Shown here piece by piece: positions 1 to 9,953 of a DNA stretch of 23,734 nt. This stretch comes from Apostichopus californicus (taxonomy: Eukaryota; Echinodermata; Holothuroidea; Aspidochirotida; Stichopodidae): the NCBI GenBank assembly GCA_020650975.1, contig JAIPMN010001327.1, positions 7,094 to 30,827 on the forward strand, written 5' to 3'. Made by a program: the position numbers and the translations under genes. The notes under the pieces were generated by a model, which saw only the letters and a program-made list of their open reading frames with translations, was not told where the DNA came from and did not search any database. Positions within the stretch are counted from its first letter, which is position 1. Each line of letters starts with the position of its first letter.

Positions 1-960
1 GGGGGCGGAGGGTGGGGCGAACATGACTCTTGAGACTGTCAGTTGCCCTGCTCAATAAACACAGATAGATGTAATTGCTGGTAAACAACCTACAGACTGT
101 ACACACAGTTAAAAGCAAACAGGTAAACCTGCTCAGGTATACACGGTTTACAAATGTTAAAATCTCACCACAGAGGTGTATGTACTATGATGGCTTATAG
201 ACTTCCCATGTAAAGGATACACCGTACACTTACTTCCTGCTTAAGTAACCCTATATACCTTAAAACACTTGTACGGTAATGACAGGACACATTCATTCGT
301 TAGTATAGAATGACTGTAAAACAAGTATCACTTCTAGGAAAGCCAACTTATCCTAAAATTCAATGACTTTGGTAATTGGGGGAACTTCACTGTCATAGAT
401 TATTTTTACTATAATGATGTAATGACAAGAGTTTCAAGTTTCTAAAGTTGGACAGTTAAATGTCTGGCTTTGATTTGGCTAAATACAATAAACATGTTCA
501 CGATATCTAGAAGAATTTCGGTCGGAGAATTCACAGGCAGAGTTTAGTCTATATAGTCTGGATGGCAATTGTTATCTTCTATGGAATGACTAACAACTTC
601 TTTATGACTATACTATTTTGAGATTTTCTGTTCACTAGTTATGAACAACTTCTGACTAGAATACTCGGGTAAAATTATCTTGGTGACTAGAAATATACTC
701 TGAACATCATGGTGAAATTTGTACTCAATTCCTGGTTGCCACTTCCGAGGTAACATCCGAATTTGATACTTTTGATGCCAAAAGGGAAACCTGGTGCAAA
801 CTATTGTTGCCAGTTTCTGTTTAGTTTGCTTAAATCAGGGATGACTTTTTCCGAACAATGCACTTTAAACAATAACGAGTGCTTTTAGGATGTGGTAATT
901 ACACTGTGCACAAGAGGTACTATTAACAGAGTGTTAATGATCTAGACCTTTTAAACCTTG
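1..960. other. Non-coding stretch, no gene seen
   Basis: I see no coding region, RNA gene or clear repeat here. The sequence is AT-rich apart from a G-rich first 20 bases. If the SNRK gene continues toward lower coordinates, this is intronic in it. The next SNRK exon, which should encode the rest of the UBA-like segment after IVE(Y), was looked for and not found. Confidence 0.5.
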
Positions 961-1009
961 TAATATGTTTTTAAGTTAGGGCAGTGACCCATTGATGTTC
1001 ATCCCCCCC

Positions 1010-1100
1010 TACTAACTTCCATTTGGTGACATTTATCATTGCCATCCCCCCCCCACCCCCCACTACCTTCCCTTTGGTGACATTTATCATTGCAATGCCT
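1010..1100. repeat. Two-copy tandem duplication with C-runs
   Basis: The segment reading cttccatttggtgacattta and onward occurs at about 1015-1042 and again at about 1067-1094. The copies are separated by a C-rich tract of several C runs, giving a period of about 52 bp. The copies differ at only one or two bases, so the duplication looks fairly young. It lies just inside the hAT-like end at 1231-1298 and may belong to the same element. Confidence 0.6.
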
Positions 1101-1230
1101 CAGACATATGGCTCCTGATGCAATGGTTGGCTCTGTTTCCATAACACAGAATGCTACTCTATACAACTTATAATTATTAATACAAATATAAGTTAAACTT
1201 TTTTTCCTGTGGATTCTGAAATGATCACGC

Positions 1231-1298
1231 AACCCCATCAAATATGCTTTGCGACCTGAACACAGTTGGGTTGCGACCCAGTTTGAGGACCGTTGACC
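1231..1298 (-). mobile_element. hAT-like transposon terminal region (remnant)
   Basis: Read on the minus strand, this begins with GGTCCTCAAACTGGGTCGCA and continues about 25 bases later with GGTCGCAAAGCATATTTG. Spaced CTCAAACTGGGTCGC...GGTCGCAAAGC motifs are typical of the ends of many hAT-superfamily elements (consensus CAGNGGTTCTCAAACT...GGGTCGC). The outermost bases are CAACGGTCC rather than CAGNGG, so the end is slightly diverged. I could not find a matching inverted end or an 8-bp target duplication, and no transposase frame is present. It is probably a short non-autonomous copy or a solo end. The family call rests on motif memory only. Confidence 0.5.
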
Positions 1299-1302
1299 TA
1301 TT

Positions 1303-2360
1303 TACACAATTTAACAATGACATACAGACCATTGCAGTTCCTCTGGAATGTCTATCGTCTTAAATGGTGCTATCAAACAATGACCCTCCACGTAATGTCG
1401 TTACGGATAAGTCATTACACCTTGCACAAGAGTTAATCACCGCATGTTGGTACCATTTTCTACACTAAATCATAATGACCAGTGTCCTTTCTAGTCAGTC
1501 ATGTACTGTATTCAAGCTAAGCTGTGTTCAAAACTTAAGTTTCAATGAGGCAAATACCCCAAGACCCCCTGTTTTTTTATTTTTTTTAAATTTACAAGTG
1601 ATGCTACTATACTTACTTGTTTCAACCATACTATAGCACCTTCCCGTTTATCTAGCCTAATAACTGGTCACCTTTCAGCACCTATTGGAATCTCCTTTTG
1701 CTAACTTGGAAGCTTACCTAATAACCAATCCAAGGTCAAAACAAGAGCTGCAAACCAAAACATTTGGTTGCTGTTGTGCAAATATGATATCACACCTACT
1801 GTATATGATATCACACCTATAATGACCTATATGTTCAATAACCATGACAATCTTGACTAAATCAATATTTCACAAAATGGTCACTAGAAATCACATACAC
1901 AATGTTGAGCTACAATATAAGAGAATATGTTCCTTTTTTCATGATCAGTAAAGAATAAAGTTGACCCAAGACTGCCCTATCCATTTAGAGGGTGTTGATT
2001 ACTGACATTGGTAGTACTATAAGGCCTGTACATCATAATATTATCTCATTCATTGATGTATATTTATACACAAGATTAATTAACTGCCCCTTGTGGTTTT
2101 TGATATGTACATCTAGGTACACATGTGAGTGCTGTAACTGTCAGAGCCAACTTGATACAAGTACTTCTCACATTGCACCTCTCATGTGTAGCTCATCTAG
2201 CCTACCTAGGAGAAGAACACACTATAGCTAAAGTCTCTCTTTTCTTGGTCAATGATTTGTCTGACATCATATCCAACTCCAGATTTTTCATTACTATCAA
2301 TCAGGCCTTTTTCTTGATCTAGCAACAATGCAAATTACAGAGAATCTTTAAAACATTTAC
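1303..2360. other. Intronic or flanking sequence, no gene seen
   Basis: AT-rich sequence directly downstream, in the sense of the minus-strand SNRK gene, of the exon ending at about 2361. It should be the start of the next SNRK intron. The only structure noticed is a 22-bp direct duplication around 1785-1825 built on gatatcacacctact/a. Short open frames at 1992-2322 have no recognisable composition or domain. Confidence 0.5.
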
Positions 2361-2571
2361 GTACTCCACAATTTTCTGTCTGTCCGCGACGTCCCCCTTC
2401 ACCATCGTGTCTATGATATTATCGTGGAGTTGAGGTCCGATTTCTTCTCGTGTGATGAATGGCTCTACGTACGTGTGGTCATCTTGAGCCTGTGAAAGCC
2501 ATGGGTCATTCTCGATATCGCTTAGGGTGAGCCGTCGGGCCGGTTCCTTCACCAGCATTCTTGCTATCAGA
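2361..2571 (-). CDS. SNRK: SNRK exon: kinase C-lobe end and start of UBA-like segment
   Basis: An internal exon of the SNF-related serine/threonine kinase SNRK, an AMPK-related kinase. In phase with the upstream exon it reads LIARMLVKEPARRLTL, then SDIENDPWL, and later LHDNIIDTMVKGDVADRQKIVE. The first part is kinase subdomain XI (RML..P.RR...I...PWL), with the conserved arginine present. The second part matches the segment after the kinase domain in vertebrate SNRK (HNSIIQRMVLGDIADRDAIVE, from memory), the start of its UBA-like region. The acceptor is a pyrimidine-rich run ending CACTCTCAG, directly before 2571. The donor is either GTAAATG at 2360 or GTACGT at 2364, so the 3' edge is uncertain by four bases. 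The frame stays open into the intron (KILCNLHCC, then stop), which is read-through and not coding. Identity as SNRK is strong; the exact 3' edge is less so. Confidence 0.9.
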
Positions 2572-2977
2572 CTGAGAGTGAAAAAGGGGGAAGTGTGAGG
2601 TTTAATACTGATAACAAACAGGGATTACTGTACAGAATTAGACTTAGGCTACAATGGGCAATCTAAAAGACATTTAAATGCTTCCAAGAGACCAAACATG
2701 TGGAAAAACAAAGTTTCATTATAATTGATCTTCTAGCTACATTAATAAACATGCATGTTTGTACAATCGTTCAAGACCTATAATGAGAAGCAATCGTTTG
2801 TGTGCCATTGTGCGGAATGTGTAGGAAACAAAAACAAGAGACAATAGTGGAGTAAAACCATGTGCTAAAAGCAAAGTTGTCAGAGCTGAATTGTTAATGG
2901 GACCAACGGTATGACAGAAAGGTAAGCCTGGGTGGGGGTAAAGGTGATATTAAGCAGGAAGAGGGCAGTGCACCTTA

Positions 2978-3093
2978 TAGAGGGTCATTGGGGGGGGGGG
3001 GTGGGGGTGCAGTGCAAGAATGTTACCAGTTTATAGGTTAGAGTAGATCAGAGCATGTATGTTTCGAAGACAGGTAAGAGAGGAATAAAGTGG
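2978..3093 (+). repeat. Dispersed ACAGGTAAG repeat, copy 1
   Basis: This copy holds, in order, agaGGGTCATTG, a 12-base G run, GTGCAGTGCAAGAATGTTAC, and about 45 bases later AGACAGGTAAGAGAGGAAT. The same order occurs at 18834-18955, and the 3' half recurs at 13975-14085 and 14301-14415. The family is not one I recognise. It lies inside the SNRK intron between the two exons, with its CAG|GTAAG donor-like core antisense to SNRK. Confidence 0.65.
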
Positions 3094-3123
3094 TGATAGG
3101 GACTGATAGTATGATTAGTACAG

Positions 3124-3406
3124 TAGGTGTTCCGACATGTGGTACTTGCAATGGGGGGGGGGTGGGGGTGGGGGAGGGGAGAAGTCAATGAGGGCTTTAA
3201 ATGATTCTTACCTTTTACATTAATCTGAGAGATGCTCTGACATGTGGTATTTGCAATGGGTGTGGGGGAGGGGAGAAGTCAATGAGGACTGTAAATGATT
3301 TTTACCTTTTACATTCATCTGATAGATGTTCTGGCATGTGGTACTTGCAATGGGGGTGGGGATGGGGGGAGGGGAGAAGTCAATGAGTGCTGTAAATGTT
3401 TCTTAC
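3124..3406 (-). repeat. Tandem repeat made from the 3' end of the SNRK exon
   Basis: Three extra copies of the last part of the neighbouring SNRK exon sit in the intron just downstream of it. The exonic pieces are 3306-3351 (46 of 46 bases identical to the true exon end), 3212-3257 (five differences) and 3124-3152 (truncated, no donor). The first two keep the exon end GTAAAAG followed by a donor (GTAAAA or GTAAGA) and about 33 bases of duplicated intron containing agtcaatgag. Donor spacing is 101 and 94 bases. Between copies lies a G-rich block of 15-28 bases, which on the sense strand becomes a C-rich pyrimidine tract directly ahead of each exon piece. Confidence 0.88.
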
Positions 3407-3548
3407 CTTTTACATTCATCTGATAGATGTTCTGGCATGTGGTACTTGCAATCCATTATCATTGTCAAGGTTTCGCTGTCGTTGGTTTCATTAAACGGAG
3501 GTTCCCCACAAACCAACATGAACAAGAGCACCCCCAAACTCCAGACAT
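3407..3548 (-). CDS. SNRK: SNRK exon: kinase subdomains IX-X
   Basis: A 142-nt internal exon of SNRK. After an acceptor (TTTTTCAG) it begins with AT, completing a GAT codon, and reads [19 protein letters not shown] followed by [19 protein letters not shown] and PEHLSDECK. It ends AG|GTAAGA. DxWSLG is kinase subdomain IX, whose invariant aspartate stabilises the catalytic loop, and the next helices are subdomain [15 protein letters not shown] is nearly identical to what I recall of vertebrate SNRK and separates it from SIK, NUAK and AMPK. It joins the exon at 2571 in phase 2 (AG|T, serine), giving DECKSLIARML where vertebrates have KECKDLITRML. The intron between them is 835 bp. The exon that should lie upstream (activation loop, APE motif) was not found in the window. 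Confidence 0.93.
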
Positions 3549-3643
3549 CTGAAAAATTCAAAAACAACTGTTTAATACTGGACGTTCATCAGTTTTTCTT
3601 ACATTAATTGAGGGAGCAAAGCAATAGAAAACATGAGTTATAA

Positions 3644-3728
3644 GCATGTACCCCAACTCCAGACATCGGAAAACTTAAAATTTACCCTTTTAATACCAGA
3701 TATTAATGATGTTTTCTCACAATTGAAA
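3644..3728 (-). repeat. Duplicate of the SNRK exon 5' edge, acceptor lost
   Basis: The stretch aligns, 118 bp away, with the 5' edge of the SNRK exon and its upstream intron (about 3525-3607). The plus-strand piece ccccaactccagacatc repeats the exon start, and the following 60 bases are a diverged copy of the acceptor-side intron. At the position of the acceptor AG the copy reads CG on the sense strand, so it is probably not used as a splice site. The higher divergence suggests an older event than the downstream exon-end duplications. Confidence 0.75.
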
Positions 3729-3967
3729 AGCGCAGCACTGCTGTGTTTTGTCAAAATCAATTCAAAAGACAATTCTATTATTTAGGGGTGAGAAGGTAAG
3801 GAAGGGGTGGGGGGAGGACTACTGTTACAGAGCTTTTTGAATAAGTAGTATTTTAATTCCTTCTTGCTGTGGTTGTGTATCCATAACTCCAATAATTTCA
3901 AAAAATCCTCATTTTTCCAAGATTTCATAAAGTTTAGGTAGACAGGAATCTGTGTTGTATGTAGACT

Positions 3968-3996
3968 TGGGGACAGGTATGAGAGGAGTAAAGTAA
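3968..3996 (+). repeat. Dispersed ACAGGTAAG repeat, short fragment
   Basis: The sequence ggggacaggtatgagaggag followed by taaagtaag matches the 3' end of the dispersed family (consensus gggacacaggtaagcgagga, then gcaaagtaa). Only this end is recognisable. A C-rich tract follows at 4019-4072. It is on the same strand as copy 1 and lies upstream of the SNRK exon. Confidence 0.5.
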
Positions 3997-4009
3997 GTTC
4001 ATGCAATCA

Positions 4010-5049
4010 TCTTCAACATCACCACTCCCCTCTCCTCCCCTCTCTTGCCCTCCCCTCACCCAAGCCACCCCTGCTCACTTCAAGAAAATTGAAGCAATCA
4101 ACTTACATACTGATGAATGAAAATGCAGCCAAAAAAAAAATGGTTTATTTTGTTATCAAATTATAAGTTAGTTAGTACTGGAGGTTGAAGCTGGTGTGTT
4201 TAATTGTGAGACTCCACAGAGCCATAGCAGTTACATTTAACTGCACTCTAAACTAATAATGTGTGCAAGATACTTCAATAAACATTACAGCTATCACACG
4301 TACCACACAGTACATTGTAATATTGTAGGCTAACATTTGTAGATTAATATCTATATAAAGTACATTGTCTCCATGTACTTAAAGTACTTTGAACTCTACA
4401 ACAACGTACAGTATGTTTTTTTCTATGTGTATATTTTTTATTATTACTATTTAATCATTATTATTTAAACTAATTTTTTTTAAACCAGGCAACTTTCCAA
4501 GATTGTATCACATAGTCTGTGGCTGTGCCATTTCCTAGTATCCCGGGGATGTTAATTTATCAATATTAAATAAAGTTGACAACTGAAATCAAGTTTCTAC
4601 ACAAAGGAAAATGTGAAATTTAAAAACATATTGCTTGCATGAGGGAGTAGCTCTAATTCCATGATTATTTGTTAGTTTTTGTTATCAATGTATACTAAAT
4701 ATTACAGTCGTTTGCACAATCTCTTATCCCTTACCACCTGACCAGTAAATTGACTGTATTACTCCCAAATTAAAACACTAAAATATTGACAAAAATTCCT
4801 TATAAATAAAATAACAACATGAAAAGTTGTTATTCTTCCAATATTGTTTATGAACAAAATTCAGTCAGAAGAAACAAACAACCAAAAGTATAAAAAATAA
4901 CATGAATTATTAGAAAAGAGGTGTTGATGTTATGTAAAGATACTGCATGGTCCAACCTAGTTTCATAATTATTGGAGGGGTAGGGGATAGATTAGTGGAA
5001 CAGCTATAAATATATGAATATTTTGAAGAAGTTTGTACTGATGTTTTAG
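4010..5049. other. AT-rich intronic stretch, no gene seen
   Basis: The stretch begins with a C-rich tract (4019-4072), has a 10-base A run near 4131, and is otherwise AT-rich without a credible exon. It is presumably SNRK intron. No kinase-domain coding similarity was seen on the minus strand. Confidence 0.5.
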
Positions 5050-5400
5050 GCAGTATGTGGCTTCATTATTATAAGTACAGTACTCCGAGGAAGGACAGGT
5101 ATATTAAAAGATTTGAGAATTGTTTGTAAGAAGTTACACAGATGCATGATCAAGCAGTATGTGGCTTCCTTATCTAGTACATACTTCACTACTTCTGAGG
5201 AAGCTAGGACAGATACGACGAGATAGTACTGTAAACTGTATAATTTAAGAAGTTCACAGAGAAGCATTCATTAAGCAGTATGTCTCTTACACCTTATCTG
5301 TAACATTACAGGACAGGGTACTGCATATACAGCTAAATATTCTTAAGAACATGACGCAGGTCTATGCAGACTGCATTAAGTGGCTTCCTTATTACTACTA
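5050..5400. repeat. Diverged tandem repeat, period about 104-121 bp
   Basis: The marker gcagtatgtggcttc recurs at about 5050, 5154 and, diverged, 5275. A truncated form (ttaagtggcttccttatt) occurs near 5376. Within each unit a 'gaggaag...aggacag' stretch and an 'agaagtt.acagagaagcat' stretch can also be followed. The copies differ by many substitutions and small indels, so this is an old tandem array of about 3.5 units. It ends in a short (TTA)n run at 5397-5409. Confidence 0.6.
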
Positions 5401-5423
5401 TTATTATTAAGGCCAGCTCTTAC

Positions 5424-5624
5424 CTTATCATGAAACTCATGCAAGCTATGTGGCATGTATATACTACGAGCATTACGATTGCTCAGGGTTCCTAGTCTTG
5501 GTATCCCTAAGGATAAACTCAAGTGTCTCTTCACTTGATTTCTTCTCCAATAAATGTAGTTTGCAGGGAGGGAAAAGGTTAAAAAACTCTCTGGAGGATC
5601 GCCATGGACAAACACAACAAACAT
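5424..5624 (-). other. Possible unassigned minus-strand exon (weak)
   Basis: An open minus-strand frame starting with ATG at 5624 and reading MFVVFVHGDPPESFLTFS then ends, near MPHSLHEFHDK, at a good donor match (AAG|GTAAGAG; exon end 5424). Overlapping frames are also open on both strands between 5450 and 5718, so local stop scarcity could explain it. The translation matches nothing I recognise, and it is not SNRK N-terminal sequence. Real coding status is doubtful. Confidence 0.12.
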
Positions 5625-5719
5625 TCCTTGGGAGGGAAAATTGTCTTCGCTGTTCTCTATTAACAGAATTCATCATACAGGAACGATGATGTGGAACAAG
5701 GTGCGACAGTTTAGACATA

Positions 5720-8414
5720 TTTAATAATTAATCTTACGTTTGTGCTTGAGATTTAATGATCTACAAATCACACAATTTTTCACTTTTGTCCCAATGTTTA
5801 GACAAAATTCTTTCAATAGAGCATAGTACCAACATGGTAACGAAAACAGTTTAGTTGACGGGGAAAATGAGACCTACAGAACTCACTGAACCAAAACAGA
5901 TTTTGTTAATAACTAGCATTGCAACAAGACAGTTCAAAAGTTAGTGGTCAAGTAAACTGGAGGAAGTATTACCACCAATGTAGCAAACAAGTGTTGATCC
6001 ACATCAATGTGTTGAATCAATATCATACAACAGAGATCATCTCTATAGAACATCAGTGTGTAAACTACACAGTACAAAAGATAAGTTTCCTATGCAGCCT
6101 GGCTACAGGAGGCTGCAGCCCCTCAGCATCCTACTGTTCCTTTAACGGGGTACCTAACAAAATGATGTCAAAGATGGCTTATGTCAGTTGTATGCTGATC
6201 TCACAACATAAGATACCTCAGTCAAAAGTCAGACATCAACTCCACAAGGATATTCAGAGAAGAAATACTCAAGATAAGAGAATTCATGCTTCACTTCAAA
6301 TTAAATTTTCTCCAACTTCAAAACAAAACTGTTTTTTCCAAATCAAAAGTAGATGAGAGGATATTGATTTTTTTTCTTTTTTTTCACGGGTGGGTTGAGA
6401 ACTTCCCGTCTATCCAAACTAATTTCAATTGAAAACCAAATTATTTTGATGAAAGAAAATTCAACATTTCTAAGGGGAGAAGTCAAACAGCAAATCCAAT
6501 TAAATAGTGAGGTGCTTGACGGAAAAGCCTGGACATCATTACTAGCAAAGAAGGAAAGGAAAAAATTAAAATAATGGGAATGTGGACTAACCAAACATTA
6601 TAAGATCTTTGCATGACTGCACGATCGGCTTATACAAGCATGTCGTAGAAAGTACAAGAAAGGGGGAACTGAGTACATGCCCAAAACATTTAGTGACATA
6701 GGAATAAAGTTGGTATTTATAGAATACAACAAAAACTATAAAAAGGACATTTAGAAAGCCAATACCGATCCTTCCACTGACTTTGATCAAAAGTTTTACA
6801 AGTTCTCTCTAAACTTGCACATGTGTCCTTTTCATGTTCATTTTTACAATCTCATGTAGAAGAGACATTTCTCTGTAGCTGCAATTGGAATACAAACACC
6901 ATATATCTTGCTTGAACCTAGATCAGACTATAAACCACCAGAATGATAACTGCATACTGTTAAACAAGTATTCAAGAGAATCATAGTATTTCTATGGTCG
7001 ATGTTTGAGAAACACAATTACATTTAGTTTACATACATGTAACATGTGTACATGTACACACATACAACAATATCATGACTGACTGATACATTGCCTGGCC
7101 ATTCAACATGTAAATGTCAATTTATTAAATCCCCACTTATTCTCCACTGAATTATGTAATGCATTATTAATATTATACTAATAGCTCAACAGTTTCCTGC
7201 TAAAGTACTGTACATGATCCACTATGTTGAATTATCAATGGATTTGTGCACCATTTGTAATGTAACCTTTACTTAGAGCACCTATAATGACTTCCAACGT
7301 GAGGTAAAGTTTTGATCATAAGCGCCATAAAAATCCAATTAAACGATGTCATTCATTAACTCGACTTCTAAGACTAGCTCAATTCCCATTCCAAATGCTG
7401 TTCAGATAAAGTCTTCAAACCTTGGTAAATTTCCAAAATTTTGGTTTTGCAACTGATAAATACTGAAGTTGAAAAGTGTCTGCGCAAGGAAAATTCTTAG
7501 AATTCGATAGAATTGCTGGTTCTTTCTAATTATAACTTTCTCGTTTGGTGAATATATCAGCCACGATCGATGTCGGTGCTGAATCAAATGCCAATTTATT
7601 TTGATTCTAGTTCTGGGAATTAAGGTTGGATAAAATTACCAGAATCTACGTACCAGACTCAAAATGGTACGTTTTAAAGCAGAGAGAATATGTGTGTGAG
7701 GTAGAATTGTCGTTTATCTGACATTTAATAACAACATTCCAATTTCCACAGATGGAGCCTACAAAGTATTATATTTACATACATTGTATTTACATCCACT
7801 AATAAAAGTCTCATCAGGGGACAACTCCCACTCAAAATAGATATTAACTACTCCCCTCTCCCCACTTAAGTTCCTTTGACAACGATAACTTCTGTCGGAA
7901 TTCCTGTCTACATACTGGACTCTCCTACGTTCATCTATGGATGACAGTTATGTTATTCCAAACTTTAATATTCCTTACAAACTATAAGTATCATTTTTCT
8001 TATAGAACATTATCTATAATTGTGGTATTATTGCAAGAAACTAACAATATATTTATCTCAAGTGTTTTTTGTTTTTTTTTACCTTGCAGAAGATATTACT
8101 TAAATTGCAAACATAATAATTAAGCTGCTTGTTAATAATATTTGAAGAACAAAGTTAGCTGGGGTAGGACTTAATGAATCAATTTAGATAACTCCTAAAT
8201 TTCAAACAAAATGCCCTATTTATGATTTCTTTTAGTAACAATTAATTTAATTAACAAACATTATATTTCTTCTTTTTTTCCCCCCTTCAGGTTCTTTTTC
8301 GTGAAGAAAAACAAAATCAGCTATACTCCCAGAAATGTTGGTGGCCCTAAATAAATTGTCATGAATAGTAACACACTTTGTATTTTAACTGCTGGTCCTT
8401 TCTTTTTGTTTTCC
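5720..8414. other. Long stretch without a recognisable gene
   Basis: An unbroken frame of 145 codons at 5919-6356 on the plus strand has no recognisable motif and an ordinary AT-rich composition, so I do not call it a gene. Around 7022-7076 there is a cluster of acatacatgt-like self-complementary motifs. A pyrimidine tract followed by AG near 8264-8290 is splice-acceptor-like on the plus strand but leads to no recognisable coding sequence. Otherwise nothing was seen. Confidence 0.45.
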
Positions 8415-9953
8415 ACTAGCTTTGTAAGATATCTGCCTTTGACTAACTAGCTTTGTAAGATATCTGCCTTTGACTAACTAGCTTTGTAAGATATCTGCCT
8501 TTGACTAACTAGCTTTGTAAGATACCTTCCTTTGACTAACTAGCTTTGTAAGATATCTGCCTTTGACTAACTAGCTTTGTAAGATATCTGCCTTTGACTA
8601 ACTAGCTTTGTAAGATATAGACTGCCTTTGACTAACTAGCTTTGTAAGATACCTTCCTTTGACTAACTAGCTTTGTAAGATATCTGTCTTTGACTAACTA
8701 GCTTTGTAAGATATCTGCCTTAACTAACTAGCATTGTAAGATATCTGCCTTTGACTAACTAGCTTTGTAAGATACCTTACTTTGACTAACTAGCTTTGTA
8801 AGATATCTGCCTTTGAAAAAACTAGCTTTGTAAGATATCTGAATTTAACTAACTAGCATTGTAAGATATCTGCCGTTGACTAACTAGCTCTGTAAGATAT
8901 CTACCTTTGACTAACTAGCTTTGTAAGATATCTGCCTTTGACCAACTATCTTTGTAAGATATCTGCCTTTGATCAACTAGCTTTGTAAGATATCTGCCTT
9001 TCACTAACTAGCTTTGTAAGATATCTGCCTTTGACTAACTAGCTTTGTAAGATATCTGCATTAACTAACTAGCTTTGTAAGATATAGACTGCCTTTGACT
9101 AACTAGCTTTGTAAGATATCTGCCTTAACTAACTAGCATTGTAAGATATAGACTGCCTTTGACTAACTAGCTTTGTAGGATATCTGCCTTAACTAACTAG
9201 CATTTTAAGATATCTGCCTTTGACTAACTAGCTCTGTTAGATATCTACCTTTGACTAACTAGCTTTGTAAGATATCTGCCTTTGACCAACTAGCTTTGTA
9301 AGAAATAGACTGCCTTTGACTAACTAGCTTTGTAAGATATCTGCCTTAACTAACTAGCTTTGTAAGATATAGACTGCCTTTGACTAACTAGCTTTGTAAG
9401 ATATCAGCCTTTGACTAACTAGCATTGTAAGATATCTGCCTTTGACTAACTAGCTTTGTAAGATATAGACTGCCTTTGACTAACTAGCTTTGTAAGATAT
9501 CTACCTTTGACAAACTAGCTTTGTAAGATATAGACTGCCTTTGACTAACTAGCTTTGTAAGACATCTGCCTTTTACTAACTAGCTTTGTAAGATATCTGC
9601 CTTTGACAAACTAGCTTTGTAAGATATCTGCCTTTAACTAGCTTTGTAAGATATCTGCCTTTGACTAACTAGCTTTGTAAGATATCTGCCTTTGACTAAC
9701 TGGCTTTGTAAGATATCTGCCTTAGACTAACTAGCTTTGTAAGATATAGACTGCCTTTGACTAACTAGCTCTGTAAGACATCTGCCTTTTACTAACTAGC
9801 TTTGTAAGATATCTGCCTTAGACTAACTAGCTTTGTAAGATATAGACTGCCTTTGACTAACTAGCTTTGTAAGATATCTGCCTTTGACTAACTAGCTTTG
9901 TAAGATATCTGCTTTTGACTAACTAGCTTTGTAAGATATCTGCCTTTGACTAA
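8415..9953. repeat. Minisatellite, about 50 units of 30/31/34 bp
   Basis: A tandem array of about 50 units whose commonest form is 31 bp: actagctttgtaagatatct followed by gcctttgacta. A 34-bp class carries atagactgcc instead of atctgcc, and a 30-bp class carries gccttaac instead of gcctttgac. Rarer variants have gcattg, gctctg or ccttcc. Each common unit holds the palindrome agatatct. Units contain stop codons and are mostly not multiples of three, so the array is not coding in either direction. It is presumably within the SNRK intron if the gene extends upward. Confidence 0.97.

Noticed and set aside
2319-2360. Continuation of the SNRK frame (VNVLKILCNLHCC) past the exon
   Set aside because: Similarity to SNRK stops at the GTAAATG/GTACGT donors, and the extra residues match intron read-through.
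5919-6356. 145-codon plus-strand open frame
   Set aside because: It is only slightly longer than chance allows for this composition and search space. No motif, domain, codon pattern or splice context supports it.
8264-8353. Pyrimidine tract, AG and a short open frame ending near aataaa on the plus strand, like a terminal exon
   Set aside because: AT-rich sequence yields such combinations easily. No reading frame gives a recognisable peptide and there is no upstream exon.
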